From Solidesulfovibrio sp. (GTDB lineage Bacteria; Desulfobacterota; Desulfovibrionia; Desulfovibrionales; Desulfovibrionaceae), in contig NZ_JARKOZ010000155.1 of assembly GCF_029978005.1 (NCBI RefSeq), positions 1 through 58,802 of the forward strand: a stretch of DNA of 58,802 nucleotides, read 5' to 3'. Of this stretch, positions 35,238 to 44,444 are shown in pieces (position 1 is the stretch's first letter; each line of letters begins with the position of its first letter). The notes under the pieces are model-generated. The model saw only the letters and a program-made list of their open reading frames with translations, did no database searches and was not told where the DNA came from. The translations under genes were made by a program, and so were the position numbers.

Positions 35238-36666
35238 GGGTGTCGCCGCTGTCCAGGGGGAGTTTCACGGTGAAATGCGTGCCGAGGCCCACTTCGCTGG
35301 CCACCTCGATGACGCCGTGGTGTTCGCGCACGATGCTGTAGCAGGCGGCCAGGCCGATGCCGATGCCTTTGCCCACGGGCTTGGTCGTGAAGAAGGGGTT
35401 GAAGAGCTTGTCCATGTTCTCGGGCGGGATGCCGCAGCCGGTGTCCTCCACGGAAAGGTTGACCGTGTTGTCGTTTTCCGGGTGGGTGGTGATGGTGATC
35501 TCGCCCTCGCCGTGGATGGCGTCCATGGAGTTGACGAGGATGTTGAGCAGCACCTGCTTGAGCTGGGCCTCGTCGCCCGGCACCGTGGGCAGGCCGGCGA
35601 AGAGGTTGACCGTGAGGGAAAGCCCCTGCTTGCCGCGCTCTTCCAGGTGGGAGCGCAGGATGCTCAGGGTGTCGGTGACCACTTCGTTTAAGCACACCGG
35701 CGAGAAGGCCAGGGTATGGGGCCTGGAGAAGGACAGCATGGAGCGCACGATGTCGCGGCAGCGCCGGCACTCCATGAGGATGGTCTCGGTGTACTCCGAC
35801 ACGTCGGTGAAAAGGGCGTCGTCCACGGCGGAGCGGATCACGGGCAGGCGGCGGCGGATGCCCTCGGCCAGGCCGTAGACCGCCGTGAGGGGGTTGTTGA
35901 TTTCGTGGGCCACGCCCGCGGCCAGCATGCCGATGGTGGCCATCTTCTCGGCCTGGTAGTACTTGGCCTGGTATTCCTGCTCCATGGTCACGTCGCGCTT
36001 GAAGATGAGGATGCGCGACTCGGGGCTGTCGGGGTTGTGGATGGGCGAGGCCACCATTTCGAACTGGCGCGTGAGCCCCCCGATCTTGAAGACGCCCATG
36101 CAGCGGCACACGGCGTTGGACTTGAACGACCGGTGGGCCGGGCATTCCGGGCAGGGCCGCTCGGCGTCGCGGAAGAGCTTGTAGCAGTGCTGTCCCTCGG
36201 GGCGCGGCACGTTGAAGAGCTCGTGAAAGACGTGGTTGACCGAGATGATGCGCAAATCCTTGGTAAGCACCATCATGATGTCGGTGATGCCGTCGAGGAT
36301 GGCCGCGATCTCCTGGCGGCGCAGCTCCGATTCCTCGTGGGCCTCGCGCAGCTCCTGCACCTTCTGGCGCAGCTCCTGGTAGAAGCCGAGCTTGCTGTGC
36401 TCGATGCCGATGAGGTCCTCGAGGGTCGTCGGATGCGGCGGGGCCTCGGGAGGAATCTCGGGCCCGGACAGGGGATAGGGGCAGGAACGCAGCCGTGAGG
36501 GCATCATGAAGGATTCCCGGCCCTCCCGGGCCACGTCCAGGGGCAGGCGGCGGAAGGGCATGGCGCGCAGGGCCGCCGCGCCGAGGCTGACGCCGCGCAC
36601 GCCCTTTCCGGATGCGCCTCGCTCCGGGTGCTCCTTGCTGTCCTGGGCTGCCATGATCCCGTCCAT
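35230..36666 (-). CDS. PAS-domain sensor histidine kinase with a four-Cys motif, system 2
   Basis: 478 residues if started at 36666; starts at 36654 or 36507 are also possible. GC-rich third positions in the extra N-terminal codons favour a long form, but no start has an ideal ribosome site. It shares SLEDLIGIEHSKLGF-like sequence, PAS domain, C-x10-C-x2-C-x11-C spacing, GVAHEINNPLTAV phosphorylation helix and HATPase_c domain with kinase 1. No membrane segment is visible, so it senses a cytoplasmic signal. It is 13 bases after the TrfA-like gene and overlaps regulator 2. Confidence 0.92.
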   Translation of the reverse strand: MDGIMAAQDSKEHPERGASGKGVRGVSLGAAALRAMPFRRLPLDVAREGRESFMMPSRLRSCPYPLSGPEIPPEAPPHPTTLEDLIGIEHSKLGFYQELRQKVQELREAHEESELRRQEIAAILDGITDIMMVLTKDLRIISVNHVFHELFNVPRPEGQHCYKLFRDAERPCPECPAHRSFKSNAVCRCMGVFKIGGLTRQFEMVASPIHNPDSPESRILIFKRDVTMEQEYQAKYYQAEKMATIGMLAAGVAHEINNPLTAVYGLAEGIRRRLPVIRSAVDDALFTDVSEYTETILMECRRCRDIVRSMLSFSRPHTLAFSPVCLNEVVTDTLSILRSHLEERGKQGLSLTVNLFAGLPTVPGDEAQLKQVLLNILVNSMDAIHGEGEITITTHPENDNTVNLSVEDTGCGIPPENMDKLFNPFFTTKPVGKGIGIGLAACYSIVREHHGVIEVASEVGLGTHFTVKLPLDSGDTRE

Positions 36667-36679
36667 GCGCGCGCCGCGG

Positions 36680-37528
36680 TCAGGACAGGAGCAGGCAGGC
36701 CGGCTCCTCGCCTCGGGCCTCGGGACGCCTGACCACGAGCCTGTCCGGTCCGACCGGCTCTATGGCGGCAACATAGCCGAGATCCAGGAAATCCTGCAAG
36801 GCGGCGATGGCCCGCAGCCTGAAGGCCGGCATGGGCTGGCGGGTGAGCCCGGACAGGCGGCGCAGGGCGGCCATGTCCAGGCGCAGTGTGGACGGACCAT
36901 GGGAAAGGAGTGCCGCCAGCCAGCGGGGGAAGGGCGCGGCGCCGAGCGGCGCGCGGGCGGCCAGCAGCCGTTCCACCACGGCGGCGGCGCGCAGGCCGGC
37001 CATGAGGCGGGGGTTCACGTCCAGGGCGCAGATGCCGGCTTCGCGGTCGCACAGCAGGGTGTGCAGCAGCCTGACCTGCATGCGCACGCAGCCGGCCCCT
37101 TCCTCGATCTCGATGCGGGCCCCGGCCAGCCGCCACAGCGACCGTTCCAGCCGCCTGGCGTCGAAGCGCCGGCCCTTGGGCCGGATGAGCCGCGTGAGGT
37201 CGCGCAGCCGGAACCGGGCCGCGCCCGAGCGGCCGGATTCGCGGAAAGCCAGCAGCAGACAGCCGAGAAAGGCGTCCAGGTCGTCCTGGTCCAGGCGCTC
37301 GCCGCAGTAGCGCACGTCCGCGCCGTCCCAGCAGGCGGCCAGGGGCGCGCCGTCGCAGCGGGTGCGGGGTCCGGGATTGCGGGCGGCGAAGAGGTCCGAG
37401 GCCAGGAGCAGGCCGGCCAGGCGGTCGGAAAAGCCCTGTTCCAGGGCGTCGGCCGGGCCCGGGCGCGCCTCGGCGTCGAAAGGGTTGGCCAGGGGCATGG
37501 CGTCGAAAGCGATTTCGTCGTGATACAT
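36680..37528 (-). CDS. TrfA-like plasmid replication initiator homologue
   Basis: 282 residues. The central 150 residues match the TrfA/RepA winged-helix pattern: CGERLDQDDLDAFLGCLLLA, RFRLRDLTRLIRPKGRRFD, RRLERSLWRLAGARIEIE and a second winged-helix-like half. TrfA initiates broad-host-range plasmid replication by binding iterons. No iterons or partition genes are seen here, so a domesticated DNA-binding regulator is as likely as a replication protein. ATG 37528 follows GGGGGAG. It lies between a ferritin-like gene and kinase 2 on one strand. Confidence 0.72.
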   Translation of the reverse strand: MYHDEIAFDAMPLANPFDAEARPGPADALEQGFSDRLAGLLLASDLFAARNPGPRTRCDGAPLAACWDGADVRYCGERLDQDDLDAFLGCLLLAFRESGRSGAARFRLRDLTRLIRPKGRRFDARRLERSLWRLAGARIEIEEGAGCVRMQVRLLHTLLCDREAGICALDVNPRLMAGLRAAAVVERLLAARAPLGAAPFPRWLAALLSHGPSTLRLDMAALRRLSGLTRQPMPAFRLRAIAALQDFLDLGYVAAIEPVGPDRLVVRRPEARGEEPACLLLS

Positions 37529-37624
37529 GGTGCTCCCCCTTGCCTGCGGCCGCCCGCGCCGGACGCGGACGGGCGAAAATATGGCGGCGGGCCGGCCGCG
37601 GGGGACGGCCCGTCGCGAGAGCCG

Positions 37625-38116
37625 TTACGCCTGGCGTTTGAGGGTGGCCAGCATGCCGCGAAGCTGCCGCAGGTGGCCGCGTTCCTCGTCCAGGCACTGT
37701 TTCACGATGCTGCCTTCGGCCGCCGGCAGGAGATCCATCATCTCGCGGAAGTAGAGGATGGTGTCCTTCTCGAACCGGCTGGCCAGCTCGATGGCCGCGA
37801 CGGCGTCGGCCGCGTCGGCCAGGTCCTTTTCCGGCGCGCCCCCGCAGAAAAGGGCGTGGGAATCGAGCAGGGCCTGGACGTAGTCCATGTATTCCTCTTC
37901 GTCGCTGCCGGCCGGGATCTCGATCTTGGCGATCCGCCCGGCCATGGCCTCGAAGATGGCCTGGTGGCGGGCCTCCTCGCCGGCGAAGAACTCCAGGAAG
38001 CGCTTGACGTCCGGGTTGGTCGCGGCGGCCGCCGCCTTGCTGTAGACGTTGCGGCCGCGCCGTTCGATCTCCACGGCCGTGCCCACGATATCGCTGGCGC
38101 TGAAAAAGCGTGCCAT
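37625..38116 (-). CDS. Ferritin-like diiron protein (rubrerythrin-type, no rubredoxin domain)
   Basis: 163 residues, four-helix ferritin-like fold with paired metal-binding motifs: EIERRG near residue 17, EEARH near residue 47, ELASRFEKD near 110 and DEERGH near 144. The C-terminal rubredoxin domain of classical rubrerythrin is absent. It is probably a peroxide- or oxygen-responsive diiron protein. AAGGAG precedes the ATG at 38116. A GC-rich repeat separates it from flxA. Confidence 0.88.
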   Translation of the reverse strand: MARFFSASDIVGTAVEIERRGRNVYSKAAAAATNPDVKRFLEFFAGEEARHQAIFEAMAGRIAKIEIPAGSDEEEYMDYVQALLDSHALFCGGAPEKDLADAADAVAAIELASRFEKDTILYFREMMDLLPAAEGSIVKQCLDEERGHLRQLRGMLATLKRQA

Positions 38117-38140
38117 GTACGTCTCCTTGAAAGTTAGGAT

Positions 38141-38186
38141 GCCTCCGGCGGCCGGGGGGGATCATCCCCCCCGGACCCCCCGGACG
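38141..38186. repeat. GC-rich intergenic repeat, copy 4
   Basis: GCCTCCGGCGGCC, then a G7/C7 hairpin around ATCAT, then GGACCCCCCGGAC. Inverted relative to copies 1 and 3. It is placed between flxA (3' end) and the ferritin-like gene (5' end). Confidence 0.6.
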
Positions 38187-38238
38187 GGGCGGTGACGATG
38201 GCTTCTGTCACTCGCGTCGCCTGCGTCGCATCCGCCGT

Positions 38239-39075
38239 TTACAGTTCGTTGGGCAGGGCCTTGAGCTGGGCGTAGGTGTACACCGGGCCGTCCACGCAGA
38301 CGTAGCTCGAGCCGATGTTGCAGCGCCCGCAGATGCCGATGCCGCACTTCATGCGTTTTTCCAGCGTGGTCACGATCTGGTCGTCCTCGAAGCCGAGCTT
38401 CTTGAGGGCCTCCAGGGTGAACTTGATCATGATGGGCGGGCCGCAGGTCACGGCCACGGTGTTCTCGGGCTTGGGCGCGAGCTCCAGCAGCACGTTGGGA
38501 ATGAGGCCCACCTTGTGCGCCCAGCCGTCGGCCTCGCGGTCGATCGTGAGCGTGGTGTTCACGTCGGCTCGCGAGGTCCACTCCGGCAACTCGGCCGAGA
38601 AGGCCATGTCCGCCGGGGAGCGCGCGCCGTAGAGCAGCGTGATGTCGCCGTAGTCGGCCCGGTTGTCGAGCATGTAGAGGAACAGCGTGCGCAGCGGGGC
38701 CATGCCGATGCCGCCGCCGACGAACACGATGTTCTTGCCCTTCATGGCCTCGTACGGGAAGCAGTTGCCGAGCGGGGCGCGCACGCCCACCTTGTCCCCG
38801 GCGTTCAGGCCGTGGAGCATGGTGGTCACCTCGCCGGCCCGCATGACCGAGAACTGGAGGTAGTCCATGCGGGTGGGGGGCGAATTGATGACGAAGGTGG
38901 ATTCGCCGATGCCCGGGGCGGACAGCTGGCCGACCTGGCCGGGCTCGAACTTGAAGGCGGCCATCTTGGCCTCGTCGTCGAAGCGCACCCGGAAGGTCTT
39001 GATGTTGTGGGTCTCCTGGACCGTCTCCAGGATGGTGGCCACTTCCGGCAGATAGGGATTGAACGGATCGGTCAT
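38239..39075 (-). CDS. flxA: FlxA, FAD/NAD(P)H-binding subunit of Flx-Hdr
   Basis: 278 residues, ferredoxin-NADP-reductase fold like dihydroorotate dehydrogenase electron-transfer subunits. FAD domain near residues 10-100, NAD-binding GGGIGMAPLR near residue 140, and a C-terminal [2Fe-2S] site CGIGICGRCNIGSSYVC. It oxidises NADH (or reduces NAD) for the complex. Last gene of hdrCBA-flxDCBA, 15 bases after flxB. In D. vulgaris the complex is proposed to bifurcate NADH electrons to ferredoxin and DsrC (family knowledge). Confidence 0.94.
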   Translation of the reverse strand: MTDPFNPYLPEVATILETVQETHNIKTFRVRFDDEAKMAAFKFEPGQVGQLSAPGIGESTFVINSPPTRMDYLQFSVMRAGEVTTMLHGLNAGDKVGVRAPLGNCFPYEAMKGKNIVFVGGGIGMAPLRTLFLYMLDNRADYGDITLLYGARSPADMAFSAELPEWTSRADVNTTLTIDREADGWAHKVGLIPNVLLELAPKPENTVAVTCGPPIMIKFTLEALKKLGFEDDQIVTTLEKRMKCGIGICGRCNIGSSYVCVDGPVYTYAQLKALPNEL

Positions 39076-39090
39076 GGTCTTAACACCCCT

Positions 39091-40146
39091 CTAGCCCTTG
39101 GCCCTGGCCACGGCGTTTTGCACGATCTCGCGGATGTCCACCGAGACCGGACAGCTCTTGATGCACCGGCCGCAGCCGCAGCAGGCGACGAGCCCGTCAT
39201 GCAGGGTGGGATAATAGCTGAACTTGTGGCCCACGCGGTTTTTGAGGCGATGGGCCTTGGTCGGCCGGGGGTTGTGGCCCGAGGCCTCCAGGGTGAACTG
39301 GAAGTGCATGCAGGCGTCCCAGGAACGCATGCGCCGGCCGGACATCCCTTTGGGCTCGTCGGTGATGGTGAAGCAGTAGCAGGTCGGGCACAGGTAGGTG
39401 CAGGCCCCGCAGCTGACGCACTTGTCCGACTGGTCGCGCCAGAAGTCCGCGTCGTCGAAGGCGGCCAAAAGCGCCGCCGGAGAGGCGGCGATGTCCGGGG
39501 CCTCGCCCAGGACCTCCCGGGCGGCGGCCTTGACCGCGGCGGCTTCGTCGGCCTTGGCCGCGCCGTCGGCCAGCGCCGGGTCCTCGAGCAGGGCCGCGCC
39601 CTTGTCCGTGACGGCCTCGGCCGTGTAGCCGCCGGCCACGGGGGTCAGCAGCACGTCCGAGCCCGAGCCGTCCGCCGGGCCGGAGCCGACCCAGTGGCAG
39701 AAGCAGGTGTTTTCCACGTTGGCCGCGGCGCAGGCCATGGTCACGAAGACCGTGGCCTCGCGGGCGGCGATGTAATACGGGTCCGGGAACTTCTTGCCGA
39801 TGTAGACGCGGTCGAAGATGAGGAATCCCCGCGCCCCGCAGGGCTTGGCCCCGAAGACCACGGTGGGCTCGGCTTCGGTCGAGGCAATGAGCTTGAGGGT
39901 GGGCTTGCCGGGATCTTCCGGGTCCTTGCCCTGCTCGTAGCGGAACAGTTCCTGGCAGGCCGGGAAGACGGCGCCCTTGGGCGGGGCGGTGGCGTCGCTG
40001 TCGAAGACGGGCCGGCAGCCCGGCGCATAGGGCCGGAACACCACGCCGCCGCCTTCCGCGACGGGAACGAGCACCCGGCTCTTGGCGGCCAGGGACTTGA
40101 GCCAATCGGGGAGCTTGTCGCTCGCGATATATTTGACAGCGGCCAT
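39091..40146 (-). CDS. flxB: FlxB, Fe-S electron-transfer subunit
   Basis: 351 residues, related to anaerobic sulfite reductase A / 4Fe-4S dehydrogenases. C-terminal ferredoxin sites CVSCGACTYLCPTCYC and CCGCGRCIKSCPV; N-terminal region rich in acidic and alanine residues (about 150-250) with no named domain. Start overlaps the flxC stop by one base. It passes electrons between FlxA and the rest of the complex. Confidence 0.92.
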   Translation of the reverse strand: MAAVKYIASDKLPDWLKSLAAKSRVLVPVAEGGGVVFRPYAPGCRPVFDSDATAPPKGAVFPACQELFRYEQGKDPEDPGKPTLKLIASTEAEPTVVFGAKPCGARGFLIFDRVYIGKKFPDPYYIAAREATVFVTMACAAANVENTCFCHWVGSGPADGSGSDVLLTPVAGGYTAEAVTDKGAALLEDPALADGAAKADEAAAVKAAAREVLGEAPDIAASPAALLAAFDDADFWRDQSDKCVSCGACTYLCPTCYCFTITDEPKGMSGRRMRSWDACMHFQFTLEASGHNPRPTKAHRLKNRVGHKFSYYPTLHDGLVACCGCGRCIKSCPVSVDIREIVQNAVARAKG

Positions 40147-41117
40147 TACCAGCTACGCTCCTTGATGTTGTCTTCCTCGAGCTTGAACTGCAGCAAGGGC
40201 GGGATCGCCTGCGGGTCCACGCCGGCCTGGTAGTCGAACAGGTCGCGGATGGTGCGGTTCAGGTGCTTTTTGAGGGCCAGCACCGGGATGTCCATGGGGC
40301 AGGCCCGCTGGCACTCGCCGCACTCCGTGCAGCGTCCGGCCAGGTGCAGGGCGTGGACGACCTGGAACATGAGCTTTTCCGTGGCCGTGTCGTCCTGGGT
40401 CAGCCAGTGGGGCTCGCGGCTCTGGGCGATGCAGTGGTCGCGGCACACGCACATGGGGCAGGCGTTGCGGCAGGCGTAGCAGCGGATGCAGCGCTCCATG
40501 TGGTAGCGCCAGAAGGCCATGCGCTCGGGCACGCTCATGGCGTCGAGCGCGGCCAGGTCGGCGTCCGCGGCCGCGGCCGGGGCGGCCGGGGCGATGGGGT
40601 CGCCCACGTAGGCGTCGGCCAGCACCGCGTTGGGGAACTGGCAGCGGCCGCACTTGTCGGCCCGGACCTCGGCCAGGGGCATGGCGGTCGTCTGGCCGCC
40701 GGCGGTGACGGAGACCGTCTTGCCGTCGTCGGTCACGGCCGTGACCGTGCCGGCGGAGACGCCGGCACCGGCGAGTCTGGCCTTGACCTTGGACAGGTCG
40801 ATCACGCCCGTACACGGCATGCCGAAGATGACGACGTTGTCGCGGTTGATGAGGTTTTCCTGGAGCAGCTCGACCACCGAGCGGGAGTCGCAGCCCTTGA
40901 CCACCACGCCGACCTTCTTGCCCGTGAAGGTGGGCAGGTACACGGCGGGGTTGTGGACGTTGAGCGGGCCCCATTCGAGCTTGTCCACGTCGGCGTCCGT
41001 GCGCATGAAAAGCGGCGTGTTGTGGAGGGGGTCGTAGCCCTTCTGCCAGCCGATGACGCATTCAAGGCCCGGCAGGGCCTCCTTGATGCGGGTTTTGAGC
41101 TCCTCAAGCCGCGACAC
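40146..41117 (-). CDS. flxC: FlxC, Fe-S subunit (FrhB/FdhB-like)
   Basis: 323 residues from GTG 41117, overlapping flxD by 14 bases. N-terminal half resembles F420-hydrogenase beta / formate dehydrogenase beta proteins (KGCDSRSVVELLQENL, GMPCTGVIDL). C-terminal half has ferredoxin motifs CIRCYACRNACPMCVC and CTECGECQRACPMDIP. An extra CGRC near residue 150 may hold another cluster. It probably exchanges electrons with ferredoxin or FlxD. Confidence 0.92.
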   Translation of the reverse strand: MSRLEELKTRIKEALPGLECVIGWQKGYDPLHNTPLFMRTDADVDKLEWGPLNVHNPAVYLPTFTGKKVGVVVKGCDSRSVVELLQENLINRDNVVIFGMPCTGVIDLSKVKARLAGAGVSAGTVTAVTDDGKTVSVTAGGQTTAMPLAEVRADKCGRCQFPNAVLADAYVGDPIAPAAPAAAADADLAALDAMSVPERMAFWRYHMERCIRCYACRNACPMCVCRDHCIAQSREPHWLTQDDTATEKLMFQVVHALHLAGRCTECGECQRACPMDIPVLALKKHLNRTIRDLFDYQAGVDPQAIPPLLQFKLEEDNIKERSW

Positions 41118-41595
41118 GGTTGCCTCCTTGGCCGAGCGCCCCGGCCGCCGCCTTGGCCAGCATGTCCGCGGAAACGGCGTCGAAACGCGGCGCGGGGCCC
41201 AGGGCGTGAATCTGTTCGGTGAACACCGTCACCACCTTCTGCCAGCGCTGGCCTTCCGAGGCCGAGACCCAGGTGTAGTCGAACCGGCCCGGGTCGATGC
41301 CGAGGATGGGCAGGAAGCGCTTGAGCACTTCCAGGCGACGCCGGGCGTAGAAGTTGCCTTCGGCGTAGTGGCAGTCGCGGGGATGGCAGCCGGAGACGAG
41401 CACGCCGTCGGCCCCATTGATGAGCGTCTTGGCGATAAAGAGCGGATCGATGCGCCCGGAGCACGGGACGCGGATGATGCGCAGGTCCGTGGGTTGGCCG
41501 AAACGCCCGACGCCTGCCGTGTCCGCGCCGCCGTAGGAGCACCAGTTGCACAGAAATCCGACGATACGCAGTTCCTTGCCGGTCAGGACTGGCAT
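41104..41595 (-). CDS. flxD: FlxD, MvhD-family [2Fe-2S] linker subunit
   Basis: 163 residues, MvhD family: CNWCSYGGADTAG near residue 15, VPCSGRIDP, and VSGCHPRDCHYAEGN near residue 70. In methanogens MvhD passes electrons from hydrogenase to HdrA; here it should connect FlxABC to HdrA. ATG 41595 lies 13 bases inside the end of hdrA, so translation is coupled. Confidence 0.95.
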   Translation of the reverse strand: MPVLTGKELRIVGFLCNWCSYGGADTAGVGRFGQPTDLRIIRVPCSGRIDPLFIAKTLINGADGVLVSGCHPRDCHYAEGNFYARRRLEVLKRFLPILGIDPGRFDYTWVSASEGQRWQKVVTVFTEQIHALGPAPRFDAVSADMLAKAAAGALGQGGNRVAA

Positions 41596-43541
41596 AAGGC
41601 GTTGACCTCCGCGAGGATTTGGTTGTCCGTGAAGTGGGACAGCTGGATGGCGCCCTGGGGACAGGTCGAGGTGCAAAGGCCGCAGCCCTGGCAGACCGTC
41701 TCGATGACCTCGGCCTTCTTCTGGCCCCGGAACTCCACTTCCTTGATGGCCTTGAACGGGCAGGTGATGATGCACTTGCCGCAGCCGACGCACCGCTTGA
41801 TGTCCACGCGGGAGATCTGCGGGTCGCTTTCCAGCATGTCCTTGGAGAACAGCGCCAGCACCTTGGCGGCGGCGGCGCTGCCCTGGCCCACGGACTGGGG
41901 AATGTCCTTGGGGCCCTGGCAGGAGCCGGCCAGGTAGACGCCGGCGGTGTTGGTCTCCACGGGCTTGAGCTTGGGATGGCTCTCCATGAAGAAGCCGTAC
42001 TTGTCGTAGGAGATGCGCAGCTTCTCGGCGAGCTTGGGCGCGCCCACGGCCGCTTCCGCGCCGGCGGCCAGGACCACCAGGTCGGCTTCGACCTCGACCT
42101 GGGTGCCGGCCAGGGTGTCCGCGCCGCGCACGATCATCTTGCCGTCCTTGGGGTAGACCATGGCCACGCGGCCGCGGATGTAGCGCGCCCCGTACTCCTC
42201 CATGGCCCGGCGGGTGAACTCGTCGTACATTTTGCCGGGCGAGCGGATGTCCATGTAGAAGACGTAGGACTGGGAATCCGGGATGTGGTCCTTGGTCAGG
42301 ATGGCCTGCTTGGCCGTGTACATGCAGCAGAAGCCCGAGCAGTACGGCCGGTCCAGGGACTTGTCGCGCGAGCCCACGCACTGGATGAAGACGACGTTTT
42401 TCGGCTCCTTGCCGTCGGAGGGCCGTTTGATGTGCCCGCCCGTGGGGCCGGAGGCCGAGAGCAGGCGCTCGTACTGCAGGCCGGTGATGACGTCGGGGTA
42501 GCGCCCGCCGCCGTATTCCGTCACCTTGCTGATGTCGAAGAGGTCGTAGCCCGTGGCGGCGACGATGGCCCCCACGTCCTCGGTCACGATCTCGTCGGCC
42601 ATGTCGTACTTGATAGCCCCGGTGGGGCAGACTTTCGCGCACACGCCGCACTTGCCCTTGACGAACTGGCGGCAGGTGGTCGGGTCGATGACCGCCTTCT
42701 TCGGGATGGCCTGGGGGAAGGGGATGTTGATGGAGGTGCAGGGCCCGATCTTTTCGTTGAACCGGTCAGGGTTCTTCTTGCTCGGGCACTTCTCCATGCA
42801 GGCCCCGCAGCCGGTGCACAGGGTCCAGTCGACGTAGGTGGCCTTTTTCTTGACCTGCACCTGGAAGTTGCCCACGTAGCCGCCGATGGCGTCCACCTCG
42901 GAGTAGGCGTGCAGGGTGATGTTTTCGTGCTGGGCCACGTCCACCATCTTGGGGCCGAGGATGCAGCTCGAGCAGTCGACCGTGGGGAAGGTCTTGTCGA
43001 GCTTGGCCATCTTGCCGCCGATGGAGGATTCGCGCTCCACCAGGACGACCTGGAGGCCGCCGTCGGCGCAGTCGAGCGCCGCCTGGATGCCGGCCACGCC
43101 GCCGCCGATGACCATCACGCGCTTGTTGATGGAGAACTTGCTCGGAGACAGCGGCGCGTCGCGCCGCAGCTTCTCGATGGCGATGCGCACCAGATCCACG
43201 GACTTGTTGGTGTTGGCCTCGCGGTCCTTACCGATCCAGGAGACGTGCTCGCGGATGTTGGCCATCTCGAACATGTAGCGGTTGAGTCCGGCGCGCTCCA
43301 CGGCCCGGCGGAAGGTGGGCTCGTGCATGCGCGGGGTGCAGGAGGCCACCACCACGCCGGTGAGGTTCTTGTCCTTGATGGCCTGGATGATGCCGTCCTG
43401 GCCGGGCTCCGAGCAGGCGTACATGGTGTCCGTGGCGTAGACGACCTCGGGAAAGTCCAGGGACGCCTTGGCCACGGTCGCGGTGTCCACCGTGCCTTCG
43501 ATGTTGCTGCCGCAGTGGCAGATGAAAACGCCGATTCGCAT
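41583..43541 (-). CDS. hdrA: HdrA, flavin-containing heterodisulfide reductase-like subunit
   Basis: 652 residues. N-terminal domain (FICHCGSNIEG, SCTPRMHEPTF), FAD-binding VIGGGVAGIQAALD with VDCSSCILGPKM, and internal ferredoxin motifs (CTGCGACMEKCP, CGVCAKVCP). Two C-terminal [4Fe-4S] sites (CVGCGKCIITCP, CQGCGLCTSTCP). The flavin in HdrA is the bifurcating centre of this enzyme class. Located between hdrB and flxD, as in D. vulgaris. Soluble. Confidence 0.96.
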   Translation of the reverse strand: MRIGVFICHCGSNIEGTVDTATVAKASLDFPEVVYATDTMYACSEPGQDGIIQAIKDKNLTGVVVASCTPRMHEPTFRRAVERAGLNRYMFEMANIREHVSWIGKDREANTNKSVDLVRIAIEKLRRDAPLSPSKFSINKRVMVIGGGVAGIQAALDCADGGLQVVLVERESSIGGKMAKLDKTFPTVDCSSCILGPKMVDVAQHENITLHAYSEVDAIGGYVGNFQVQVKKKATYVDWTLCTGCGACMEKCPSKKNPDRFNEKIGPCTSINIPFPQAIPKKAVIDPTTCRQFVKGKCGVCAKVCPTGAIKYDMADEIVTEDVGAIVAATGYDLFDISKVTEYGGGRYPDVITGLQYERLLSASGPTGGHIKRPSDGKEPKNVVFIQCVGSRDKSLDRPYCSGFCCMYTAKQAILTKDHIPDSQSYVFYMDIRSPGKMYDEFTRRAMEEYGARYIRGRVAMVYPKDGKMIVRGADTLAGTQVEVEADLVVLAAGAEAAVGAPKLAEKLRISYDKYGFFMESHPKLKPVETNTAGVYLAGSCQGPKDIPQSVGQGSAAAAKVLALFSKDMLESDPQISRVDIKRCVGCGKCIITCPFKAIKEVEFRGQKKAEVIETVCQGCGLCTSTCPQGAIQLSHFTDNQILAEVNALCQS

Positions 43542-43544
43542 GGC

Positions 43545-44444
43545 CTACGCTCCCTTCGCCTGTGCGTCCGCGCCCGAGAGGGCCTTGTTCAGTACGGGCC
43601 TCGGGTCGATGCACAACTGTCCGAAACCGAGTTCCTCGTCCGCGACATTGAGGGCCACGCCCATGAGCTGGGTGAAATAGGGCACGGGGATGCGGAAGTT
43701 GGTCCCAAGGGCCCGGTTGACCTGTCCCTGGCGCAGGTCCAGGTTCATCTGGCAAAGCGGGCAGGCCACGGCCACCATGTCCGCGCCGACGGATTTCGCC
43801 ACGTCCAGGAGCTTGCCCGTGAGCCGGGCCACGATGTCCTGGCGCGGGATGCCGTAGGAGGCGCCGCAGCACTCGACCTTGAGCGGGAACGGCACGACGG
43901 TGGCCCCCATGGCGGACAGCACGTTGTCCATGGCCATGGGGTTCTCGCAGTCGTCGAAAGCCATGAGCTCGGGCGGCCGGTTCATGATGCAGCCGTAGTA
44001 GCAGGCGACCTTGAGGCCGGTCAGCGGCGTGCGCACGGCGGCCTTGATCTCGTCGAGGCCGACTTTTTCCACCAGGGCCTGGAGCACGGAGATGGCTTCC
44101 ACGCCGCCGGCGTAGGGGGCGTCGAGGAGCTTGTTGACCTTCTCGGCCATGGCCGGCGCTTCCATCCGGTGGTTGGCCGTGCGCAGGTTGGTCAGGCAGC
44201 TCGGGCAGGGGGTGGCGGCGGAGGCGATGCCCATGCCGGAGACGAGCTGGAGGTTTCTGGCCGACAGGGCGGCGGACAGCACGTGGTCCTTGGTGTGGGC
44301 CGGGGTGGAGCCGCAGCAGCTCCAGTCCGGGATGTCCACCAGGTCGAGCCCCAGCGTCCGGCACACGGCCCGGGTGGAGGCGTCGTATTCCTTGGAGGTG
44401 CCGAGGCCCGAGCAGCCCGGGTAGTAGGCGATGGCTTCGCTCAT
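43545..44444 (-). CDS. hdrB: HdrB, CCG-domain catalytic subunit
   Basis: 299 residues with two Cys-rich CCG domains (CSG ... WSCCGST, and CYYGCIMNR ... CCGASYG). These bind the noncubane clusters that reduce heterodisulfides in methanogens. In sulfate reducers the acceptor is proposed to be DsrC trisulfide or a similar thiol. Start overlaps the hdrC stop by four bases. Confidence 0.95.
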   Translation of the reverse strand: MSEAIAYYPGCSGLGTSKEYDASTRAVCRTLGLDLVDIPDWSCCGSTPAHTKDHVLSAALSARNLQLVSGMGIASAATPCPSCLTNLRTANHRMEAPAMAEKVNKLLDAPYAGGVEAISVLQALVEKVGLDEIKAAVRTPLTGLKVACYYGCIMNRPPELMAFDDCENPMAMDNVLSAMGATVVPFPLKVECCGASYGIPRQDIVARLTGKLLDVAKSVGADMVAVACPLCQMNLDLRQGQVNRALGTNFRIPVPYFTQLMGVALNVADEELGFGQLCIDPRPVLNKALSGADAQAKGA

